Of a DNA stretch of 12,983 nucleotides, positions 7,827 through 12,983 are shown piece by piece. The stretch's first letter is position 1, and every line of letters begins with the position of its first letter. The stretch is from Planctomycetota bacterium (GTDB taxonomy: Bacteria; Planctomycetota; Phycisphaerae; Sedimentisphaerales; Anaerobacaceae). The position numbers and the translations under genes were made by a program. The stretch lies in assembly GCA_013202635.1 (NCBI GenBank), contig JABMRO010000699.1, positions 1 to 12,983 on the forward strand, read 5' to 3'. A model generated the notes under the pieces. It did not search any database, had not been told where the DNA came from, and saw only the letters and a list, made by a program, of their open reading frames with translations.

Positions 7827-7840
7827 ATTCAAATTTGAAT
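7827..7840 (+). promoter_or_regulatory. Perfect 14-bp palindrome, possible operator
   Basis: ATTCAAATTTGAAT is its own reverse complement and ends 13 bp before the -35 box at 7854. That position suits an activator or repressor dimer. AT-rich palindromes of this length can occur by chance, so the regulator is unknown and the call is tentative. Confidence 0.35.
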
Positions 7841-7853
7841 CAAGGGATTTTCC

Positions 7854-7883
7854 TTGACGGATAGGAGGCTGATTTGGTATAAG
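7854..7883 (+). promoter_or_regulatory. Sigma-70-type promoter before the binding-protein operon
   Basis: TTGACG (7854-7859) and TATAAG (7878-7883) are 18 bp apart. The element is nearly the same as the one at 3625-3654, with the shared ATTTGGTATAA end of spacer and -10 region. Confidence 0.72.
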
Positions 7884-8060
7884 CGGAACAGTGAAGGTTT
7901 ATGTTTGAGCATCTGGATATCAGCAGGATCCTGTCCTCTTAATAGAGATTCAGCGGGATTTAAGAAAATCTGTAAAATAAACAGAGCAGGGGCAGAGTTT
8001 GTCAAATATTGAACAAACAGCGGGAAGATAGTAGAATATAGTGCATACATGGGATGTAGT

Positions 8061-9062
8061 ATGATACGAAAAACAATAATTCTCTTACTTTCTTCTGTGC
8101 TCGGTTTTTGTCTGACAGGATGCAGCAAAAAGGATGTCCCTAATGAAAACGGGCGTTTGACCGTTGCAGTCATTCCCAAAGGCACAATTCACGAATTCTG
8201 GAAGACGGTCCACGCCGGAGCCGAAATGGCCGGTGAGGAGCTGGATGTTGAAATACTCTGGAAAGGTTCCCTTAAGGAAGATGACCGTGATGCTCAGATT
8301 TCTGTAGTAGAAAACATCATTGTCAGAGAGGTTGATGGTATTGTTTTGGCTCCGCTTGATGATGTTGCCTTACGCCGGCCGGTTGACCAGGCCATGAGAA
8401 GTGATATACCGGTTGTCATATTTGATTCAGGCTTGCAGGGGGACAATTACATTAGTTATGTCGCAACGGACAATTTCAAGGCCGGAAAGATTGCCGCTGA
8501 ATATATGGCCAAACTGCTCGATGGAAAAGGCAAGGTTGTGGTCTTGAGATACTCTGAAGGCTCGGATAGTACAACCAAAAGAGAAGAAGGTTTTCTTGAT
8601 GGAATTCAGACCTCCGAAGGTATCGAGATTGTAAGTTCAAACCAGTATGCCGGAGTGACCACGGAAAGTGCGTTGAGGGCGGCGGAGAATTTATTCTCTC
8701 GATTTGCCAAAGCCGACGGAACCCTGCAAATCGATGGTATCTTTTGTGCGACGGAGCCGACAACCTTGGGTATTTTGCGTGCGTTACAGGATTCCGGCTA
8801 TGCTGGAAAGGTTCGATTCATTGGTTTCGACAGTTCCGAAAAAATGATTGCCGCCCTGCAAGCCGGACATTTGAGCGGCTTTGTAGTGCAAAATCCGTTT
8901 AGTATTGGTTATCTCGGTGTAAAAACCATGGTCCGGCACCTGCGAGGTGAACAAGTGCCCGGACGAATTGATACGGGTTCTATCTTAGTTACAAAAGAAA
9001 ACCTGGATCAGCCCGAAATCCGTGAATTGCTTAATCCTGATCTGAATAAATGGCTAAAATAG
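8061..9062 (+). CDS. Sugar-type periplasmic-binding lipoprotein (RbsB-like)
   Basis: This 333-residue protein has a type I periplasmic-binding fold of the ribose/galactose class (Peripla_BP_4-like). It would capture a sugar or related small ligand outside the cytoplasmic membrane. The N-terminus MIRKTIILLLSSVL ends in the lipobox LTGC with C21 as the lipid anchor. Landmarks are LTVAVIPKG (first strand), VDGIVLAPLD, IPVVIFDSG, YVATDNFKAGKIAAEYM, VRFIGFDSSE and GFVVQNPFSIGYLGVK, covering both lobes. The start at 8061 is chosen for the compact signal; the ATG at 8049 is in frame and possible, as neither has a strong ribosome binding site. No ABC ATPase or permease is adjacent, so it either serves a transporter encoded elsewhere or acts as a sensor. 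The ligand cannot be stated. Confidence 0.88.
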   Translation: MIRKTIILLLSSVLGFCLTGCSKKDVPNENGRLTVAVIPKGTIHEFWKTVHAGAEMAGEELDVEILWKGSLKEDDRDAQISVVENIIVREVDGIVLAPLDDVALRRPVDQAMRSDIPVVIFDSGLQGDNYISYVATDNFKAGKIAAEYMAKLLDGKGKVVVLRYSEGSDSTTKREEGFLDGIQTSEGIEIVSSNQYAGVTTESALRAAENLFSRFAKADGTLQIDGIFCATEPTTLGILRALQDSGYAGKVRFIGFDSSEKMIAALQAGHLSGFVVQNPFSIGYLGVKTMVRHLRGEQVPGRIDTGSILVTKENLDQPEIRELLNPDLNKWLK

Positions 9063-9160
9063 CAGACTTAACAAGAACATCGATAATAATGTTCCCGGCA
9101 TAAAACAATGTCAAGTACGGGTTATAATTGTCACTTACTGTCCGATTGAATATTGAAGAT

Positions 9161-9883
9161 ATGGAAGAAAAAACAGAACAACCTGCGAACGAGACAAACT
9201 CAAAACAGAAAAATCACTTAAAAGAAACTCTCCTGACCAGCTCGGAGGGTCGTATTTTATTAGTCGGAGTCACTCTGGCGTTTCTATACACTTTATGGCT
9301 TGGGATTAAGTTGATTTATTCTCCTGAGGAATCCCAGATTCTCTTTGGAATGACTGCTACTGATATCATATTCGGTCGAGCTGCCGCCATGGCCTTCGGA
9401 TACTCCCTGGAACTCGGGCATGCTATGGTAATAACGGTCTGTATTATGATTGAAACGATTTTGGTGCTTATTTTCTATCCCCTTTTTGTGTTTAGCTGGC
9501 AGCATCTATTGGTAATTAAATGGCTCAGGAACATGTTAGACCGTCTCCACAGGTCCGCCGAAACGCACAAGGACAAGGTCCAAAGGTATGGTATCATCGG
9601 GCTGTTTGTTTTCGTATGGCTACCTTTCTGGATGACCGGCCCTGTCGTTGGCTGTGTAATTGGCTTTCTGCTGGGCCTGAAAGCCCGGCTTAATATACCC
9701 ATTGTACTGGCAGGCACTTATGTGGCTATCTTTGGCTGGGCCTTTTTTCTGCGCCGTATTCATAGCCAGGTGGCATCATATAGCTCATACGCTCCAATGG
9801 TTTTTTTTGTGCTGTTGATTGTTATTATTATTCTCGGAAATCTTCTGCACCGAACTGGCCATGAAAATAAAAACAAGACTTAA
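9161..9883 (+). CDS. Small multidrug export-type membrane protein (COG2426/PF06695-like)
   Basis: This 240-residue integral membrane protein has hydrophobic segments at about 31-53, 87-113, 142-172, 179-197 and 211-229. The hallmark is the stretch from RYGIIGLFVFVWLP to GFLLGLKARL, which fits the PF06695 putative small multidrug export family. Its real substrate is not established even within the family. A hydrophilic, charged N-terminus of 30 residues precedes the first segment. The ATG at 9161 is preferred over the in-frame TTG at 9128, although it lacks a good ribosome binding site. It lies about 100 bp after the binding-protein stop and about 95 bp before the next start, so it may be the middle gene of an operon. 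The conserved Pro of the family is present (WLPFW), but the motif differs from the usual form. Confidence 0.7.
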   Translation: MEEKTEQPANETNSKQKNHLKETLLTSSEGRILLVGVTLAFLYTLWLGIKLIYSPEESQILFGMTATDIIFGRAAAMAFGYSLELGHAMVITVCIMIETILVLIFYPLFVFSWQHLLVIKWLRNMLDRLHRSAETHKDKVQRYGIIGLFVFVWLPFWMTGPVVGCVIGFLLGLKARLNIPIVLAGTYVAIFGWAFFLRRIHSQVASYSSYAPMVFFVLLIVIIILGNLLHRTGHENKNKT

Positions 9884-9966
9884 CTCGGCATCTGACGTTG
9901 AATTCGGGTTTAATTGTCCTTTACGAATATATGACAAATGAGGTCGATATTAGTGGGAAAAATATG

Positions 9967-9971
9967 AAAGG
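9967..9971 (+). promoter_or_regulatory. Ribosome binding site favouring the start at 9979
   Basis: AAAGG lies 7 nt before the ATG at 9979. The in-frame ATG at 9964 and the TTG at 9898 are alternatives with weaker support. Confidence 0.45.
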
Positions 9972-9978
9972 TTACAGG

Positions 9979-12219
9979 ATGATGAAGAAGTGGACAAAGT
10001 TGCTTTTATGCTGTGTGATGGTCCTGGGAATCGATACGTTTTGTTTTGGAAATCAGGCGAATACCCGGCAAGTTGTGATCTATAGCGATTCGAGTGAGGG
10101 CCCAATTGGTTTTGCTGTGCGTCAAGTCAGCGAGGCACTGATTGAGAAAGGATACAATGTTGCAGACAGGCCTCTCGATGAGTTTTCCAGAGGAAGTGAG
10201 CAGGCCCGTATTATTCTGACGGTCAGAGCTAAGCAGAGGATAGAAACCAGGCTGGAAGAAAGAGGCAGAAAACCAATTGGAACGCTTGAGCCCCAGGGAT
10301 ACGCTGTTCGGATGATACGGAATTCCACCTGCCTGGTCGTCGGGGCCGACGAGGTCGGAGCCATGTACGGCGGGCTTGAGGTTGCTGAGTTGATTCGTAT
10401 TGGTGAGCTTAAAAACATTCGTGATGTGGTTCGCAAGCCCTCTATTCCAAAGCGGGGGATTAAGTTCAATATTCCGCTGGATGCCAGAACACCGAGCTAC
10501 GACGATACGGGCGATGCCGCTCAGAAAAATTACGTTGAGATGTGGAACTTCGAGTTCTGGCAAAAGTTTCTGGATAACCTGGCCCTTCATCGCTATAACA
10601 CCCTGACGCTTTGGAACCCTCACCCGTTTCCTTCGATTGTTAAGCTGCCGGATTATCCCGACGCGGCCCTGGAAGATGTGTGCATAACAACGCTGAAACC
10701 GACCTATGTATCTAATGCGTGGAAAGACCCTCAGTTTGTTTCGCCGGAGGTTCTAAAGAACCTTGAGGTTGTAAAGAAGATGTCAATGGGCGATAAGATA
10801 GAGTTTTGGCGGCGTGTTATGAAATATGCGAAAGACCGGGGAATCGATATCTACTTCATAACGTGGAACGTGCTGATGAACAGTGCTGAAGGCAAGTACG
10901 GTATAACTACTGCACAGGACAATCCCAAAACAATCGCCTATCTGCGTCAATGCGTTCGCGAAACAATATTGACTTATCCGCTGCTTGCCGGCATTGGCGT
11001 CACCGCCGGCGAGAATATGAAGAATCGAAACGATGAATATGACCGTGAGAAGTGGCTGTGGAATACATACGGCCTGGGGATTATGGACGCAAAGAAACGG
11101 CAGCCGAACAGACAGGTGCGCTTTATTCATCGTGTATGGAATACCGGCCTGGGTAAGATTATGAACGATTTTGCCGCCAATTACCCGGACCCTTTCGAGA
11201 TCAGTTTCAAGTACGCAAAGGCACACATGTACTCCTCGACCAAACCCCCTTTCAGCAGGTCGCTGCTAAAAGAAATGGAACAGTACGATGTGAAATGCTG
11301 GTGGAATTTGCGAAACGATGACATATTCAATTTCCGATGGGGCGACCCTGAATATGTAAGGGCGTTTCTCTCCAGTCTCCCGCAAAAGACCGCGGGTTAT
11401 CATATGGGCTCGGATGGATACGTCTGGGCTCGGGAGTTTACCAGCCTTGAACCGGAAACGCCGCGCTCTCTTGAGATTGAAAAACACTGGTACAAATTTA
11501 TGCTTTGGGGGCGATTGGGATATGACCTTGATATGAAGCGGGAATCTATTGAGAAGATTTTGCTTTGGCGGTTCCCTGAAACAAATGGTTTGGCTCTTTA
11601 TGATACCTGGGCAACGGCGTCAAAGATAATTCCTCTGGTGAACCGGTTCCACTGGCGAGACTGGGATTTTATGTGGGCGGTGGAAGGATGTATCGACCAG
11701 CGAAAAGGCTTTCATACGGTACGAGATTTTATCACGAACGAAACGATGCAGGACAGCGGCATGATGTCGATCCAGGAATATGTCGACAAACACCTTGCTA
11801 ACGAACAGATGCAGGCTGTAACGCCGATTCAGGTCGCCGGGCAGCTACAGAGTTATTCAGACAAATCGCTCAAACAGGTCGAGTTGATTCGGCGCAGGAC
11901 CACACAGATAAACAGGGAGCTTCGGTTAACATTAGGCGACATCGAGGCAATGTTGCATCTGGGCGGTTACTATGCATCGAAGATTCTTGGCGCTACTGAT
12001 CTGCATTTGTTCGAGAAGTCGAAGGACCGGCAGAACAGAAAAGCCGCAATTCGTCATCTTCTTGAAGCACAGAGGCATTGGGAGGATTACGCTTCGGTTG
12101 CCGCAAAACTGTACAAGCCCCAGCTTCTGGCACGTACGCGAATGCTTGACTGGGTGAAAATTCTGGATGAGGTTAAGAGCGATGTAAAGATCGCACGACA
12201 AAGCAGGCCTGAAAACTAA
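9979..12219 (+). CDS. Secreted GH67/GH20-like glycoside hydrolase family protein
   Basis: This 746-residue exported protein begins with the signal peptide MMKKWTKLLLCCVMVLGIDT and probable cleavage after FCFG. Residues about 30-150 form an alpha/beta domain with the order seen in GH67 and GH20 N-terminal domains (VVIYSDSSEGP, ARIILTV, PQGYAVRM, MYGGLEVAELI). After KPSIPKRGIKFNIPLDART a TIM-barrel-like region follows (about 160-540), with FLDNLALHRYNTLTLWNPHP and IDIYFITWN. E345 at a strand end (GIGVTAGENM) and D479 (GSDGY) are the best catalytic candidates, but this is inferred from position only. The last 150 residues are helical (REL to LHLGGYYASKIL). The substrate is unknown; a uronic-acid or hexosamine-bearing glycan is plausible. 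Its place after a sugar-binding lipoprotein supports a role in polysaccharide use. Confidence 0.7.
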   Translation: MMKKWTKLLLCCVMVLGIDTFCFGNQANTRQVVIYSDSSEGPIGFAVRQVSEALIEKGYNVADRPLDEFSRGSEQARIILTVRAKQRIETRLEERGRKPIGTLEPQGYAVRMIRNSTCLVVGADEVGAMYGGLEVAELIRIGELKNIRDVVRKPSIPKRGIKFNIPLDARTPSYDDTGDAAQKNYVEMWNFEFWQKFLDNLALHRYNTLTLWNPHPFPSIVKLPDYPDAALEDVCITTLKPTYVSNAWKDPQFVSPEVLKNLEVVKKMSMGDKIEFWRRVMKYAKDRGIDIYFITWNVLMNSAEGKYGITTAQDNPKTIAYLRQCVRETILTYPLLAGIGVTAGENMKNRNDEYDREKWLWNTYGLGIMDAKKRQPNRQVRFIHRVWNTGLGKIMNDFAANYPDPFEISFKYAKAHMYSSTKPPFSRSLLKEMEQYDVKCWWNLRNDDIFNFRWGDPEYVRAFLSSLPQKTAGYHMGSDGYVWAREFTSLEPETPRSLEIEKHWYKFMLWGRLGYDLDMKRESIEKILLWRFPETNGLALYDTWATASKIIPLVNRFHWRDWDFMWAVEGCIDQRKGFHTVRDFITNETMQDSGMMSIQEYVDKHLANEQMQAVTPIQVAGQLQSYSDKSLKQVELIRRRTTQINRELRLTLGDIEAMLHLGGYYASKILGATDLHLFEKSKDRQNRKAAIRHLLEAQRHWEDYASVAAKLYKPQLLARTRMLDWVKILDEVKSDVKIARQSRPEN

Positions 12220-12621
12220 GCCCGATCTGAGAGGTAAAATCTTGCAATAAGGCCCTGATGCGGATTTGTAGGTGATGCGCATAAAGGCTAAAAACGCATA
12301 TCAGTAGCAAAAACACTGATTCTCATTCCCAATAATGAGAAACAAGAAGGCTGTTTGATACCATACCTGAAAACAACAAAAGATTATTTAATCCGTAACC
12401 GCTTTAACGGCAGGAAATTAAAGAAATATCTTATTGTGATAATCCAAACAGCTTGGCTAAGGCACGGAAATTGCTCATAATAACATTAGATAGTGTGATG
12501 ATTTTGGAGGCACCTGTACGTAAATATACTTCCTGGTTTTGAACAACTTAGTTCAACGTGTTTGGATTGTGTAAATTGTATCCACAACCGCACGTGGAAG
12601 ATTGGGGTTGAGGAAATGGTT
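12220..12621 (+). other. Gene-poor region after the glycosidase gene
   Basis: This 400-bp stretch has no supported gene. A weak stem, TGATGCG (12273-12279) with CGCATATCA (12295-12303, 2-nt bulge), may mark the 3' end of the operon. The inverted repeat at 12320-12341 and a smaller one, TTGAAC/GTTCAA (12539-12544 and 12551-12556), are the other visible structures. No confident promoter was found for the broken gene downstream. Confidence 0.5.
12320..12341 (+). repeat. Perfect 8-bp inverted repeat, possible operator or hairpin
   Basis: TTCTCATT (12320-12327) and AATGAGAA (12334-12341) flank a 6-bp spacer. The half-sites recall those in iron-regulator (Fur) boxes, but their order is the reverse of the usual Fur arrangement, so no regulator is named. 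No gene begins within 250 bp downstream. Confidence 0.4.
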
Positions 12622-12893
12622 ATGAAATTGAATTTTACGAAAGTTGGTATTTTGGCTCTTTTGGTTGGAATATTAACACCTACAGTAGTAATGGCTTTAG
12701 CACACTCAGATCTGTTTAGCTGCGACGGATGCCATACGCCGCACCATGCAGAGGCCTTGCCGGGGGTATGGTCCTGAAAATAATCGATCTTTGTACAGAG
12801 AGGATTCCCGGAGATATAAATAATGATTGCCGGGTGGATTTCCTTGACTTGAATATACTGCTTGAGCATTGGATGGAAAATACCCTTCGTTAA
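12622..12893 (+). pseudogene. Collapsed gene: haem-motif N-terminus joined out of frame to dockerin-like C-terminus
   Basis: The ATG at 12622 has GAGGA 7 nt upstream and opens a signal peptide (MKLNFTKVGILALLVGILTP, cleavage near ALA). The mature part starts HSDLFSCDGCHTPHH, carrying one CxxCH c-type haem motif (nt 12721-12735). The frame ends at TGA 12775-12777 after 51 residues. In another frame, from about 12765 to the TAA at 12891-12893, the sequence reads LCTERIPGDINNDCRVDF then LDLNILLEHW, a dockerin-like calcium-binding repeat typical of planctomycete secreted-protein C-termini. One extra G in the five-G run at 12762-12766 would join both into a 90-residue product. Known cytochromes starting this way are far longer, so I infer an internal deletion removed the middle. 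A sequencing indel could explain the frame break but not the missing middle. Confidence 0.6.
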
Positions 12894-12939
12894 CCGGTAG
12901 AGTGCCTCAAATTCCTGTTAATTGCACCGGCTTACAAAA

Positions 12940-12983
12940 TGGGCGGTACTGGACTTGAACCAGTGACCTCCTGCGTGTCGAGC
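12940..12983 (-). tRNA. tRNA-Val (GAC), 3' part only, cut by the window edge
   Basis: Read on the minus strand, the 44 bases give the end of the anticodon stem (GC), a 7-nt loop TCGACAC, GCAGG, a 5-nt variable region AGGTC, a perfect T arm (ACTGG-TTCAAGT-CCAGT), acceptor strand ACCGCCC and discriminator A. CCA is not encoded. The stem register places GAC as anticodon (Val). Position 33 would then be C instead of the near-universal U. The short variable region rules out Ser(CGA). The D arm and 5' acceptor strand lie beyond the window. Confidence 0.85.

Larger units (their letters stand above)
7721..8060 (+). other. Intergenic region and long leader before the binding-protein gene
   Basis: No gene is supported in this 340-bp stretch. 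It contains the palindrome at 7827-7840 and the promoter at 7854-7883. The leader from the promoter to the start codon would be about 170 nt, long enough for leader regulation, but no recognised riboswitch pattern was seen. Confidence 0.5.

Noticed and set aside
7829..8185. 118-codon minus-strand frame over the promoter region and the start of the binding-protein gene
   Set aside because: It overlaps the promoter and the lipoprotein signal sequence and resembles no known protein.
9061..9128. Promoter-like boxes: TATAAT at 9123-9128 on +, and TTGACA on the minus strand near 9108-9113
   Set aside because: The + TATAAT has no -35 box at a workable distance. The minus pair would fire antisense into the binding-protein gene and its -10 is poor.
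12486..12869. 127-codon minus-strand frame opposite the collapsed cytochrome-dockerin gene
   Set aside because: The + strand carries a signal peptide, a haem motif and a dockerin-like repeat there, so the minus frame is a shadow.

Overview
The window looks like chromosomal DNA of a planctomycete, most likely of the Phycisphaerae/Sedimentisphaerales type. This is an inference from three things: large secreted tricorn-type and M14 peptidases with highly charged inserts, several exported proteins in a row, and near position 12,810 the C-terminal dockerin-like repeat (GDINNDCRVDF...) that is common at the end of secreted proteins in that group. All protein genes read on the + strand. No IS element, phage gene or CRISPR array is visible.

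Region A (1-7404) is a secreted-proteolysis locus. A 5'-truncated M14 carboxypeptidase-like gene is followed after 41 bp by a second M14 gene with a signal peptide. The second copy keeps the zinc and catalytic residues. The first has lost all of them but keeps the fold landmarks and the Asp-rich, probably calcium-binding loops, so it is a likely pseudoenzyme. After a 339-bp gap holding a good sigma-70-type promoter comes a 1152-residue exported tricorn-protease homologue (two propellers, PDZ, S41-type core) with an 80-residue Asp/Glu/Lys insert. A strong rho-independent terminator closes the block.

Region B (7405-7853) holds a 59-codon gene with a strong ribosome binding site. It encodes a very acidic, Cys-containing, repeat-bearing peptide with no recognised family, and is followed by a 13-bp hairpin.

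Region C (7854-12219) starts with a promoter that matches the tricorn promoter at 34 of 40 bases, including the spacer. It leads into an orphan sugar-type periplasmic-binding lipoprotein, a small membrane protein of the COG2426/PF06695 type, and a secreted protein resembling GH67/GH20-type glycosidases. This may be a carbohydrate sensing and degradation operon, but no ABC permease or ATPase is present here.

Region D (12220-12983) is a gene-poor stretch with inverted repeats. It is followed by a broken gene whose N-terminus (signal peptide plus one CxxCH haem motif) is joined out of frame to a dockerin-like C-terminus, and then by the 3' part of a tRNA-Val(GAC) gene on the minus strand, cut by the window edge.

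The most notable points are the dead/live M14 pair, the duplicated promoter with a conserved spacer, the unrecognised acidic peptide, and the collapsed cytochrome-dockerin gene.
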